Source of the DNA: Adiantum capillus-veneris
Taxonomy: Eukaryota > Streptophyta > Polypodiopsida > Polypodiales > Pteridaceae
Assembly (NCBI GenBank): GCA_014529385.2
Contig: CM043959.1
Location: forward strand, 64,807,753 to 64,871,752
Length of the DNA stretch: 64,000 bases
Direction of reading: 5' to 3'
Shown here: one piece after another, positions 32,650-44,703 of the stretch
How positions within the stretch are numbered: position 1 is the first letter of the stretch
Layout: the number at the start of each line of letters is the position of its first letter
Program-made: the position numbers and the translations under genes
The notes under the pieces: generated by a model
Seen by the model: only the letters and a program-made list of their open reading frames with translations
Database searches by the model: none
Told to the model about the DNA's origin: nothing

Positions 32650-32661
32650 TGGTATCAGAGC
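32650..32661 (+). other. Primer binding site of the nested gypsy element
   Basis: TGGTATCAGAGC one base after the 5' LTR, initiator tRNA-Met type. Confidence 0.92.
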
Positions 32662-33868
32662 CAGGTTAGATATCCTCGAAAGTCACAAAATCCTACGAGA
32701 TCCGCATAGGTTTATGGAGAAAAGGGGATTAGCATGACTCAAGCTAAGTTTTTTTTTTAATCAATTCAGTTATTTTTGCCAAATAGTGTCGACTTGTGTA
32801 AATGCATGGTGACTTGAACCGATTACGAGTAAGGTGAGCTTCCCTTTTCTTTTGGCATCACGAGCCTACCACCTACGGGTAAACACCCCTAATAAGAGCA
32901 TTGTTTCAAGTTTTGAAAGGTAAATGCCTGATAAGAGAATAAAATCACTGTTTAAGTTTGAAAAGCAAAGCTTAACTTTTATATATCTATATGTTTTCCT
33001 TTCGAGTGTATTTCTTTGGTGGAGCAGCAGAAAACGCTCAGGCTTATCAAGATATTAATCGACTTTCATCCTTCATCGCTTACGGATTTGAGCCAATGGG
33101 CTATGACCCCCACACACGGGGAGACAGTCGAGTTTCATCTACTTGAGAATCTGCATCTGCCTCAGCCGCTACCCACCCTTCGACTGTGGCTGCACCTACT
33201 TCCGGCTACCCTCCAAATTGGCATTACTGTCGAGCACAAACCCATCGCCAGTAATATCCCTCATGTCAAGACTCACACCAACCGAGACCCCTGCATGGAC
33301 CAAGCCTTACGATGCTTTTCACCACCACTTTTCTTATCGGCTCCGAGTAACCAACAACTACTAAGCGTTCCTTTTTTTTCCTCCAACAACAACAGCCTCA
33401 ACTTTTTTTAAACCACCAAGTAGTCTCCAAACTTTACCACCACTAAATAGTTTCCCATTTATTGATCGTCACAGTTCAACCTCTTTTTTTTCTTTTTTTT
33501 TCCCTTAAGGCTATTACCTCGCTACTGTCACTTTTCTTTTACTTTTACTCTCCTTCACATCACCTTCCCTATTATTCGGTATGCTCCATCACATCATCTC
33601 TCACCCCCCCCCCCCATGTTTTCTTTTTTCGGATACCTGCAAGAAGAAAACACACACACACATTCAAATCTTTTTTTTTTGGGAAAGAGACGCTTAGCAG
33701 ACCATAACACAGAGATATTTTTTATCTCTCTCTTCACCATCTCTAAGCAAGAGCGTGCACACACTCACACACACTCCACGAAGACGACAGTAATTTCATT
33801 CACATAACCCTCAACGCTGAATCGCAATTTTCAGATGATCACTCTACGTCTTAATTCTCTCCCTCGTG
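32662..33868 (+). other. Untranslated leader of the nested gypsy element
   Basis: About 1.2 kb with no supported gene. It is pyrimidine-rich on the plus strand with long T and C runs (for example near 33480 and 33605) and ACAC repeats. Its open frames look accidental. Confidence 0.6.
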
Positions 33869-36800
33869 ATGGAGACAAACGGCGCCAGTAACCCTTCCGA
33901 TTGGACCACCGATTCACCTCTCCCGGCACCGACCTTGGAGTAACAAGTATTCTTGCTGCAACAAGAATTAGACATTGCGAATCAACACCTTGCAGCAAAT
34001 GATCAGAAACGAGCACGTGAAGACGACAATGAAGATGAACGTATGATCAAAATTTTGAAGGCTGCGTTCGAAGCTCAACAATCCAACAAAGAGGCAAAGA
34101 TAAGTCAAAAATATTTCACGTTTTTCAAGTTTGATGGTCGCAAAATTGGTAAAACAGTGCTATCTTGGTTACCTCAATTCGACGATTATTTTGCTGGCGA
34201 ATCTTTCACTGAAAAAGATAAAATTAAATGTGCTACTAATCACCTTTCTGGTCAAGCTTCACTCTGGTGGAGCATGTTCGCAAAACGGCAGAACGACCAT
34301 CAACTTGGGACAGTTTTCAACAGCGGGTCAAAGATTCCTTCCTACCCCTCAATCTGGTCTTGACGCTCGTCGTGCTTGGGCCAAATTCTCCTTGATGCAA
34401 GAAGACACCATCTCTCGTTACACTGACCGCTTCTGGGAACGTCTTCTACTCCTCCGTATGGTAGAAGAAGTGCCTGCATAGTCTCTCCAGCGCAAATATG
34501 AAGACGGTCTTCCCAATGGTATTCAGTCAAAACTCAATTCTCTTAAACCGGCGTCTCTTTATGAAGCTATATCCTTGGCCTATGATGCTGAGAAAGAAAT
34601 CAACTCTATCGTCCATGAAGTGCGCAACACGCGTAACCCCAACCGTCCCAATTTTCAACCTCGCAATCAGTGGAGTAACAACAACCGCAACCGCAATCGC
34701 AACGGTAATAATTTCAACAGGTATACTTCAAACCCTCGCACAAATAATTACACACAAAACCGTCCACCCCCCTTTCCCCATAGTCACCAAAATAATCATC
34801 GCCCACAACACAATTCCGCCACTCCACCCACACACACTGCACCTCAAATTTCAAACACACATCCCAACCCCCTTGCACGTCGTAATGGTGTTCGGTGCTT
34901 CAAATGCCGCCAATACGGCCATGTTGAAGCCAACTGCACCAACAATCGTCCACCCGGACCTCGCCAACCCATAGCTCGCATACACAACATCGAAGATGAA
35001 TCAGAACGCCTAGACGATGCCATGGCTGATTGGACAGCCGCAACACCACCTCACATCCCAGGTACGCCAATTTCAATTCATGCTTTGCTCCATCAGAAAG
35101 GCAAAATTCAAAATTCAAGTGTGTCTATTTTACACGATGATGGTAGTTCACACGATTTTATTTCTGAAAAATTGGTACGAAAATTGAATTTAACCACCAC
35201 ACCATCTGCATACAAAGTTAAATGTGCTTTTCAAGGTACTAGGTACAATGGCACACGTGAAATTAAATCTCTCACACTTACCATTGGTGATTACACAGAA
35301 CAGCGTAATTTTTTAATTGCACCATTGCAATCCACCGATATCATTTTGGGCATGCCTTTTCGACACCAACATAATCCACACATTGACTATCGCACACACA
35401 CAATGAATTTCACTTTCAATGGCAAATCTATTTCACTTTCTGTTGATGCATCACTTGCTATGTTTCCCTTGATATCACATACACAAGCAAAACGTGCACT
35501 ACGAAAGGATGACAAATCATACATGATATTTGTTACTGAAGTGGAGCACACACAATCATCTTTCTCTCACACACATAATGATTTCCTCTCACAGTATAAT
35601 GATTGCTTTGTGGATGATTACCCCCCTCACCTCCCACCCTCTCGTGGTGACTTAGATCATAAAATTGAAATTTTTCCAGGCTCACAACCTCCACACAGAG
35701 CACCATATAGACATAGTCCCTTGCACCAACAAGAAATCCAAAAACAAATCACCGAACTCCTAGATACGGGCCTCATCCGCCCTAGTGCATCCCCTTTTGG
35801 TGCCCCAGTTCTCCTAGTCCAAAAGAAAAACAAAACTTTTCGCATGTGCATAGACTACCGTGCATTAAACAAGGTTACTGTCAAAAACCGCTATCCCATC
35901 CCATGTATAGACGACCTCCTAGATCGCTTACGCGGAGCGAAACTGTTTAGCAAAATTGACTTGAAATCAGGATACCATCAAATCCGTATGCACCCTAACG
36001 ATATTTTTAAAACTGCATTTCGTACCCAGTCTGGTCATTATGAGTTTATCGTCTTACCGTTTAGTCTCACAAATGCACCTGCCACATTTGCTAGGATGAT
36101 GAACAAAATTTTTCTTGATTATCAAGACTTTGTTATTGTGTTCTTTGATGACATTTTGATTTTTAGTCGTGATGAGCACGAACACAAAAATCACCTGCAT
36201 ATTGTCTTTGAGTTATTGCGTGACCACCAGTTGTTTGCAAACCCAGACAAAAGTACATTTTTTCAAACATACATTGACTATTTAGGCCACATAGTCTGAG
36301 AAAAAGGTATATATGTTGACCCTCAAAAGATTGATACTATCAAAATATGGCCTACCCCCAAATCCGTGCATGACATAAAATCCTTTATAGGTTTAGCAGG
36401 CTTTTATCGAAAATTTGTCAAAAACTTCTCACACATTGCATCACCAATGACCACTCTACTTCGTCAAAAAGTACCATTCAATTGGGGCCCCACACAACAA
36501 AAATCATTTGACACTCTCAAGTATCTCCTTACACATACCCCCATCCTACAATTACCAGACTTCACACAACCCTTCTTTGTAGTTGTCACAGACGCGAGTG
36601 GCTCAGGCATAGGCGCAGTCTTAATGCAAAATGATCACCCACTTGCCTAAGAAAGTCGAAAACTCAAACCATCTGAAACCAAATACAGCACATACGATAA
36701 AGAATTGCTAGCCGTGGTCCACGCTCTGGACATGTGGAAACACTATCTTATGGGCTCCGAAGTTCTAATCAAGACTGACCAACAGACCATTAAACATCTT

Positions 36801-38478
36801 CTGACTCAATCCACCATTTCTGACCGTCATATCCAATGGGCCGGTTTCATCCAAAATTTCCATCCTATGATACAATACCAACCAGGAAAAGCGAATGTAG
36901 TAGCAGACGCATTAAGTAGAAAACCTGAAGTAAATGTACTCTCTGTTACTCGTTCATGTGTCTTCGATAACATCAAGCATGTTTATTTGAATCACATTTC
37001 TGTGAGTGATGTGCAATCTTTTCATTCTATGCCTAACACATATGCTCATGATCCACATTTTTCACGTGCTTGGTTTGAAATAACTCACAATAATGGTTTT
37101 CCCTATGAACACTACACATTGGCAAATGGTTATCTTTATTTTCAGCAAAAGCTATGCATCACGACACCCTTCAAGGAACTAGCAATGACTGAAATGCATG
37201 CACCACCATATATGGGTCACCGAGGAGTTCAATCCACAGTCGCTGCATGTCAAGATCATTTTTTTTTTGCCTGGAATGAAGCATGATATCACAAAATTTG
37301 TTTCAGAATGTTTGATATGTCAAAGAGTTAAACGTCATCATGGTAAGTCTTATGGTCTTTTAATGCCTCTCCCTATCCCTGCTGGCCCTTGGGAACAAAT
37401 CTCCATGGATTTTATCACAGGACTTCCCACCACATCCTCACACAATGATATGATATGGACCATAGTTGACCGTTTTAGCAAACAAGCATACTTTGTACCC
37501 TGCAAAAAGACATTGTCTGCACCACAGGCTGCAAACCTTTTCCTCAAAACCATCTTTCCCTACCATGGCTTCCCCAAAGTCATTCTCTCTGACCGTGATG
37601 GACGCTTTTGCAATCATTTTTGGGTCGCCCTAGCCAAAAACTTAGGCTCTAAAATGGATTTCACATCTGCATTTCACCCTGAAAGTAATGGTCAAACAGA
37701 AGCCACAAACAGTACTATTATGGACCTTCTTCGATCTTATACCACTGAAAATACTGCAAACTGGGACCAACACCTCCCTATGCTTCAATTTGCTTACAAT
37801 AACACCCCTCACTCCTCCACAAACCGTGCACCCTTTGAAATTGTCTATGGCAAGAAACTCCCTGTCCCTGTATCCACTATTAGCACTGATGTCCCTGCAG
37901 CTGACACTTTAGCAAGAGATCACACACACATTTTACAAGAAGCCACAGCTTGCATTAAACGAGCACAAGAACGATACATTGCACAAGCCAATAAGAAACG
38001 AATACCTGCACCTTTCAAAGAAAACGACCTTGTCTGGCTTAGAATAGAAAAACGACGCTTAAAAAGTGTAGAAAAACATCCTATAGTGAAATTGGCCCCT
38101 AGATTTTATGGCCCATTCAAAATTCTTCATAAAATAAATGACAATGTGTTCCGCTTGGGCATTCCCTCACATTGGAAAATACACAACTCCTTCCATGTCA
38201 GTTTGTTGAGACCACACAAGGGACCTATTCCCGACACCCCTACCACAGCTGACCCCTCCTTCATTGAGGACGATGAAGAAATTCTGACTCCCAAAATAAT
38301 TTTAGATCATGACATGACCACTACCCGCAGAGGAAACCAGTACAGAAGATATTTGGTAAAATACAAAAACCATTCTTTGGAAGAGTGTCAATGGATTTCT
38401 GAACAATCGCTAAGTCCGCACTACCATCACTTGATACTTGCATACCACACACCTAGAGACACAGATTCACCGATTTAG
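33869..38478 (+). pseudogene. gag-pol: Nested gypsy gag-pol polyprotein, broken
   Basis: Starts at ATG 33869 (METNGASN). Gag core near 34110-34480 (FFKFDGRK, SGQASLWWSMF). CCHC knuckle [14 protein letters not shown] (34896-34937). Protease with DDGSSHDFI near 35140. RT with [34 protein letters not shown] and catalytic FFDDIL (near 36140). RNase H with VTDASGSGIGAVL and TYDKELLAVVHALD. Integrase with the zinc-binding H..H..C..C (near 37200-37320), MDFITGLP, SDRDGRF and the glutamate of NGQTEATN. Chromodomain YLVKYKNHSLEECQWI near 38350. Breaks: TAA 33941, frameshift near 34325, TAG 34479, TGA 36297, TAA 36648, and a frameshift in a T run at 37259-37269. The final stop is at 38476. Confidence 0.95.
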
Positions 38479-38630
38479 GCAGTGCCTCTCTTCTAGTGTA
38501 GATTCGCCGATTTAGGCAACACGAATTTTAAAAGTGTAGATCCGCCGATTTAGGCAGCACTAGTGTAGACTCGTCGATTTAGGCAACACGACCATTGGTG
38601 TAGATCCGCCGATCTAGGAAACACCAAATT
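38462..38630 (+). repeat. Five-copy tandem repeat after the chromodomain
   Basis: Units of about 29-38 bp, each holding a core like GATTCGCCGATTTAGGCA, mostly preceded by GTGTA. They start at about 38464, 38499, 38536, 38566 and 38600 and drift in sequence. The array begins at the pol stop codon and lies in the 3' untranslated region of the nested element. Confidence 0.88.
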
Positions 38631-38719
38631 ACTAGACCACTCTACCAGTGGCTGGCCACCACTGTCGCTAGTTTGGTTTTGGTAACAATTGAGGACAATT
38701 GCTTTTCAACCGCGGGGTA

Positions 38720-39359
38720 TGTAATGGAATTGATATTTTGATGATATTTGTGAAATATTTGATATTTTGATGAAGTATTGCAATGTTGATTTGAATTGTG
38801 GAATATGATCACTTGTTGGGTGTTGTGTGCGCAGATCAGTGATTGGCACATACTGGACAATAAGGGGATAGCAGTTATTCGGAATAAAACTACCACCATT
38901 GAATTTTCTGTGGCAAGCGTTAGTATTTATGGTTTAGTTATAAGTTGAGATGTAGACAGCTATTAATTGTTACATTGAGCTCTTTATGAGCTAGGACCAT
39001 TTTATGCCCAAGTGTGAACTAGATGTAACTCATTTTTAAGTATGAACTTTTCTATAAATTAAATGCGTGCAAGAGGGACATGCTCACTCTTGCACGGGGG
39101 GAGATTGCACCCAGTGTCTGCGTTGCTCTTCTCATCTCTCCTCTCTTCTCTCTCGCCGTGCCGGCGTAGCACTCCGCTCTAGGAGGCGCGTCTGCACGTG
39201 CTCTCTCCATCTCTCTCGCTCTCAGTCTCTCTCTGTTCGTGTATCTTGCGATCATGCGACCACGTGATTGTGCCAGGTATGCCGATTAGTCTGTTTTATG
39301 TTGTTTATTGTGTTATTTTGGGTATTTCGCAGGGCAGCCATGTTCTCCCTCTTGTAGCA
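38720..39359 (+). repeat. 3' LTR of the nested gypsy element
   Basis: 640 bp; TATA box at 39053-39059; followed by the target duplication TGAAA. Confidence 0.96.
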
Positions 39360-39364
39360 TGAAA

Positions 39365-39433
39365 AACAAGGATCGAAATGAAGCTAAAGGGAAGAGCAAT
39401 GCTCAAAACTCTTCCCAAAGCAACACCACCACC

Positions 39434-39477
<44 letters not shown>

Positions 39478-40285
39478 GGCCAAGGAGAAAGGAGCTTACA
39501 AAGGTAAAAATAAGCTCTCTCCCGAAGAATTAGAGGCCTTTCATAAATACCATAAATGCTTCAAGTGTGGGGAGCAAGGACATGGTTATCGTTCTTGCCC
39601 CAAAAGAAATGTACGCAATGACACTCCTAGAGCTTCCATGGTTGAAGCTCCAAAAGAGGATACTCATTGCAAAGGCTCATACCTCTCCTATGCTTGGAAA
39701 GAAGTAAGTGAGCATGGTGCCCGTATTCTCTTTGACCCTGGCTCTACTCACAACTTCATATCAACGGAGTTGGCTACTAAGTTGGGCATTCAAGCTTTTG
39801 AGATGGGAGATACTGTAACTACTGATACAGCTTGCAAGGGACAGTAAGCCTCTATTAGTCCCTTGATTGGGAAATTGAGGCTTCATGTCCAAAGCTACGT
39901 CGAAAAAGAAGACTTTTTTATCTCTCCTCTCCAACTTGAGGATGTTATCCTAGGGGCACCATGGTTCAACCGCATGGCTGCCAACATGAAGTTCCCTGAA
40001 AGAAGAATCTACTTCACCTACGGGAAAAAGAGCATGTACATAGATTCTAATGAGTCGGGGAACACCATATCCCTGGTAAATATGCTTGCTTTTGATAAGT
40101 CAATGAAAATCTCTATTTTTATGTATATGATTTTTGTTAGAGAATCTGTAAATAATTCTAATGTTTTCACAAGTAGCAATAAAGAGAATCAAGAGGAATT
40201 AGAGTTGTCTAATTTCCTAAATGGATTCCAAGATGTTTTCATTGATGACATCCCTAGTGAGCTAGCTCCAATAACGAGGGGATGA
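39365..40285 (+). pseudogene. gag-pol: Outer gypsy gag C-terminus and protease
   Basis: Resumes the gag frame interrupted at 32008. It has a polyasparagine tract from an (AAC)n run (39434-39478), a CCHC knuckle CFKCGEQGHGYRSC (39559-39600), then the aspartic protease with FDPGSTHNFIS near 39730. TAA at 39845-39847 breaks the frame; the same frame continues (SPLQLEDVILGAPW) to about 40285. The long Asn run is probably microsatellite expansion after the element died. Confidence 0.87.
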
Positions 40286-41260
40286 TGACCATGCAATAGA
40301 GCTTCCTAGTAGCTCACCGCCTAATAAACCTCTTTATTGAGTTTCACAAGCTCAATAAGAGGAGATCGTGAAGCAAGTGCATGAATTGGTGGAAAAAGGG
40401 ATGGTGAGGTCTAGCTCCTCTCCGTTTTGTTCACCAGTACCTTTAGTGCAAAAGAAAGATGGCACATATCACATGTGTGTCGACTATAGAGCACTAAATA
40501 GGATCATTATATTAAAAAAAAAAGATTTCCCGTGCCACGGGTAGAAGATCTATTTGATAAGCTACAAGTTTTGGCCTGACAAATGCTCCAGCCGCATTCA
40601 AACTCACGATGGATAAAAATCTTCAGGCCACTCAAATTCTCTTGAGGGTACAAGTGACACCTCCAAGTAATCTTTCAAGTTGTGAGAGAGAATAAGCTTT
40701 TCATTAATCAAAAGAGAAGTGAATTTTTTCTACAAGAGATTCAATATTTAGGTCACATTATCTCTCAAGATGGTATCCGTATGGATCCATCAAAGTCGGA
40801 GGTAATAAAAGTATGGCCTAATCCAAGGAATCTACATGAGCTAAGAAGCCTCATTGGTATGTATGCATACTATAGACGCTTCATAGCAAATTTTTCTCAA
40901 ATAGCAGGACCATTACATGACTTAACAAAGAAAAATGTTAAGTATTCATGGACTGCTAAGGAGAAAAATGCTTTTGAAAAGCTCAAAGAGAAGCTTACCT
41001 CTCAACCAATCCTCATGCTTCTGGATCTCTCAAAGCCATTTGAGGTTCAATGTGATGCTTGTGGTGATTGCCTTAGAGCAATTTTTCTTCAAGAAGGACA
41101 TGCCATAGCATATGAGAGCCGAAGGCTCAATGCTGATGACGGGTATTGGAAATATACGAAAAAGAGCTTTTAGCTATTCTACATGCCCTAAACACATGGA
41201 AGCACTATCTCTTGGGGGCTCCATTTATCCTACGAATGGATCACAAAGCCTCAAGAACTT
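40286..41260 (+). pseudogene. pol: Outer gypsy RT/RNase H remains, catalytic core deleted
   Basis: The RT start is recognisable (SSPFCSPVPLVQKKDG and MCVDYRALNR, near 40410-40500). A deletion near 40560-40570 joins FDKLQ to GLTNAPAAFKLTMD, removing the region with the first catalytic aspartate. A second gap near 40620-40650 removes the YxDD region. From 40682 the frame is open again (NKLFINQKRSEFFLQEIQYL) through the RT connection into RNase H (VQCDACGDCLRAIFLQ) to 41173. Several frameshifts follow. Confidence 0.85.
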
Positions 41261-42690
41261 CTTGACGCAAACTAAGCTTTCCGACAAATAAATGAGGTGG
41301 ACAAATTTTCTGTTGCAATTTAAATTTCACATTGCTCACATTGCTGGCAAGCACAATCAAGTGGTCGATGCACTTTCATAATGGCCAAGGGTAAATGTGG
41401 CGTCTATAGCAACTCACAATTATCTATCTTTTATGATAGATGAGTATACTACTGACCGAGACTTTAAGTACGTAATTACAGCCTTTGCATTAGGGGGGGG
41501 GAAAAGAACCATTCACCTTGAAGGATGGTTATCTTCCAAACAGCAATAGGCTATGTGTTACTCACCTATAAAATAAGAAATTCATGTATGAATTCCATGC
41601 TTCTCCTTATGCAGGGCAAATAGGGATTCCATAACCTACTCTTCAGAGAGTAGAATTGTATTTTTGTTGGTCTACCATGAAAAGTAAACATACAAGAGTA
41701 TATTTCAAAATGCATGGTATACCAAAAATTGAAATTTGATCAAGAGAAGCAACCTGGATTATTTTATTTGATAGGCTTAGCAAGAAAACACACTCTATAC
41801 CTGTCAAAAATACTATTAAGACATATCAAACGGCAACCCTCTTAGATCTCAAATTTACAAGTATCATGGCTTGCCAACATCCATAGTGTCGGACAAAGAT
41901 CCTAGAATAACCAGTAATTTCTAGAAGGGTCTCTTTGAGAATCTAGGAAGTAGATTAAATTTCTCTTTCGGCCTATCATTCACAAACGGATTACCAAAGT
42001 GAAATAACTAATCTAATGATTCTTGAATCTACTAAAAGCCTATGTCATGGAAGTAGATCAACATTCTCAATGAGAGAAGTACCTACCTCTTATAGAGTAT
42101 ACGTACAATGACATTATACATACTTCTATGGGGAAAGCACATTTCGAGGTTAAAGAGGGAAGATCCAAAAGTCTCTTAGTACTTAAAGTATATGGGAAGA
42201 TCTTCGTTGTTGATGAATATAGCCGAGACTTACAAAAATCTTTTCCAAAGATTTAAAAGGTTAGATCCATCTCACAGCAAAGGCAAACAGGGATGTTGCT
42301 AATAAGCACAGAAGAGCTATAGCCTTTAAGAAAAATGATTGGGTCTTGCTAAAGTTTCTCAAGGCTCATCTAAGGCATATTACGGGCAAGAATCCTACGA
42401 GCCATCAAGAGTATTATCCTAAACTAGCAAAAAGATACTATGGTCCTTTCTTTTAAAATTCTTAAGCCAATCAATGAGATGGCTTATTAGTTAAAGTTGC
42501 CCAACCATTGGCTCATTCACAATGCTAACCTTGTGAGCCTACTCAAGCCTTATAAAGGAGAGCCACCAAAAGAACCAATGATGGGGGACCGGTCAGAGAT
42601 CGAAGATCAAGAAGAGGTATTGCAACCCGAATTGATTCTTCGACACAAAGACGATATACTAAGAAACGATAACGTTGTCCAACGATAACC
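41261..42690 (+). pseudogene. pol: Outer gypsy integrase remains, heavily degraded
   Basis: Only fragments can be followed across three frames: FKFHIAHIAGKHNQVVDALS near 41330, FIT-type integrase pieces near 41750-41900 with KDPRI, and the C-terminal NHWLIHNANLVSLLKPYKGE near 42500 with LQPELILRHK near 42630. Stops and indels are frequent. No catalytic triad can be confirmed. Confidence 0.7.
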
Positions 42691-43866
42691 TTGTCAATGC
42701 TTACAATGCTACACTAGAGTAAGCAAATGAAAATGCATTTTAAATGAACAATGTTTTTGTCTTATAAGATTCATTCTCTTTCTTTTATTGTGCACAAAAT
42801 TTAAGAAGTAGGCATGCTTAGGATTATGCCCAGGGGATTCACCATGGAAAACTTACTGCACCACATAAGTGTAGTGGAGGGGGGTTCTTTTACAAGTTAC
42901 ATAAGCGTATAAGTTAGGGACTGGCCCCCAATAATTTATCTCCCAAACTTAAAAATAAGGGAGAGAGTATCATATTTATGTGGGGGAGGGAGGGAGGGAG
43001 AGAAGTGAAAAAAGGGAAACATGAGAGGAAGTTTTTGTGTTTCAAAATCATAGATTTCCAAAAGATTCTACCCTCAAATCTGTGACTCAATAACTACAAA
43101 GATGCATGCAAGAACTAACACTACTTTGTATCAATTGCTTGTTTTGTGATTATAGTTCATTTGTTAAGGGATGAAAGCTATAAAGAGTTTGTATAGGTGC
43201 AAATTTACACAAAGAACCTAACAAAAACTTTATAACCATGTTCCTTGAGTAATTTAGATGGGTCAAAATTGAACGAGTAGCTAGAGTGCAGGCTGAACGA
43301 ACACATAGTTTGAAAGTCAAACTAAGACACATTGAGGGTGTATTTAGTTATCAACAGAAGTGGTTCCTTAGTACGTTGTCAGTCACTATGCTACACACTC
43401 TTTGACTAGTTTTACTCAATTAGATCATGTGAGATCTAAATTTTATATGTAAGATAGGGGTATGATAGTTTTGTGTATTGATTTTCGTATAAGCGTAGAA
43501 AGGGGGGTCATATTCCTTAATATGAGTCGTCATATATAGGGGTTTTATCAAAGTTGTCCACTCATAGGTGGCGTTCTGTTTTATATAGAGAGTGAATCCC
43601 CCGGGGGATCATGTTTGTGGTAATGACGTCTCCCAAACACCAAGTAGAACTTGTCAGTCTACTTTGGAATTATGATATGGACAAAAGAGCAGACATGCTT
43701 GCGGTAGCTAAGTCTCATGAGCACCAAATGGATTAATCATCCATTCTGGAATGATATCATAGGGTAAAAAGGGATCCTCTACCCGCTAAGAAACATGGAC
43801 TAATGACAAGGCTTTATCTTCTCTACCTCATAGTCGAGGACGACTATGATTTCAAGAGAGAGGTAA
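42691..43866 (+). other. Outer gypsy 3' noncoding region
   Basis: No supported coding region. A G/A-rich run (GGGAGGGAGGGAGAGAAG near 42990) and a purine stretch AAGAGAGAGG (about 43853-43862) just before the 3' LTR, the latter a likely polypurine tract. Confidence 0.6.
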
Positions 43867-44658
43867 TGTCATAAAATATAATATCTAACTTTACTAAATA
43901 ATTTTCTCATATTAAACTGGTCATTTAATATGGGAAGATAAAAGGGAAACAAGAGTTAGAATATAGATATGTGCTTCTAGACCTATCTCAACAAGGGACC
44001 AAAAGGAGAAATGGTTGCATCTCAATAGGGGTCCAAAAGGATACGGTATACCAAAGAGCAATGTGCAATAAGTGCTTCTAGATTTATCTCAGCAAGGAAC
44101 CAAGAGGAGAGATAGTTACATCTCAATAGGGGTCCAAAAGGAGTAGTCTATCAAAGAGCAACGTGTATCTAATGGAGCTTGAAAGAACTTAGAGTTAGCT
44201 TCATTAAAGACCTCCAAAAGTTAGTGTTAAAGAGTCATTTGACCTTAGGCAAGTTAGAGCTGACCTTGAGGTGGGAATTTTACCCAAGCATGAGGTGCTT
44301 GTCGGCTTGCTAACTAAAGTGCATAAAGTGTTTGTGGGAACCTTGCCCAAGCTTGAGGTGATTCTCATGCTTAAATGACTAAGGTTCTTGAAGTGTTCAA
44401 TTCAAAGATAAAAGAGACGTAAACAGTTTCATGTTTAATTGACTAAGTGCTTAAAGTGTTCAATTCAAACTAAATGACTTAAGAAGTATAAAATATACAT
44501 GTCAAAATCTTCTACATGTGATCCTCATGATGTGCTTGAATCCTATTGGATAGGCTTTAAAGGGGTCCAATGAGAATTTAGATGCATAAAAATAAATAAT
44601 TAAGTTTTTTCTCTCAAAGAGGAAAAAGAGGACATGTCCAAATGATATAATTAAATAA

Positions 44659-44703
<45 letters not shown>

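Larger units (their letters stand above)
32009..39359 (+). mobile_element. Younger Ty3/gypsy chromodomain element, nested
   Basis: 7351 bp with two 640-bp LTRs (TGTAATGG...TTGTAGCA) and a perfect 5-bp target duplication TGAAA (32004-32008 and 39360-39364). The LTRs differ at about 22 of 640 positions by my reading. A primer site follows the 5' LTR and a purine run GCGGGGTA precedes the 3' LTR. Domain order is gag, protease, RT, RNase H, integrase, with a chromodomain at the C-terminus, the mark of the chromovirus branch of gypsy elements. It lies in the gag of the outer element. Its own polyprotein has four stops and two frameshifts. Confidence 0.96.

Noticed and set aside
38462-38630. CRISPR-like array
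   Set aside because: Unit spacing is irregular, spacers are tiny and repeats drift; it lies in a plant retroelement's 3' region.
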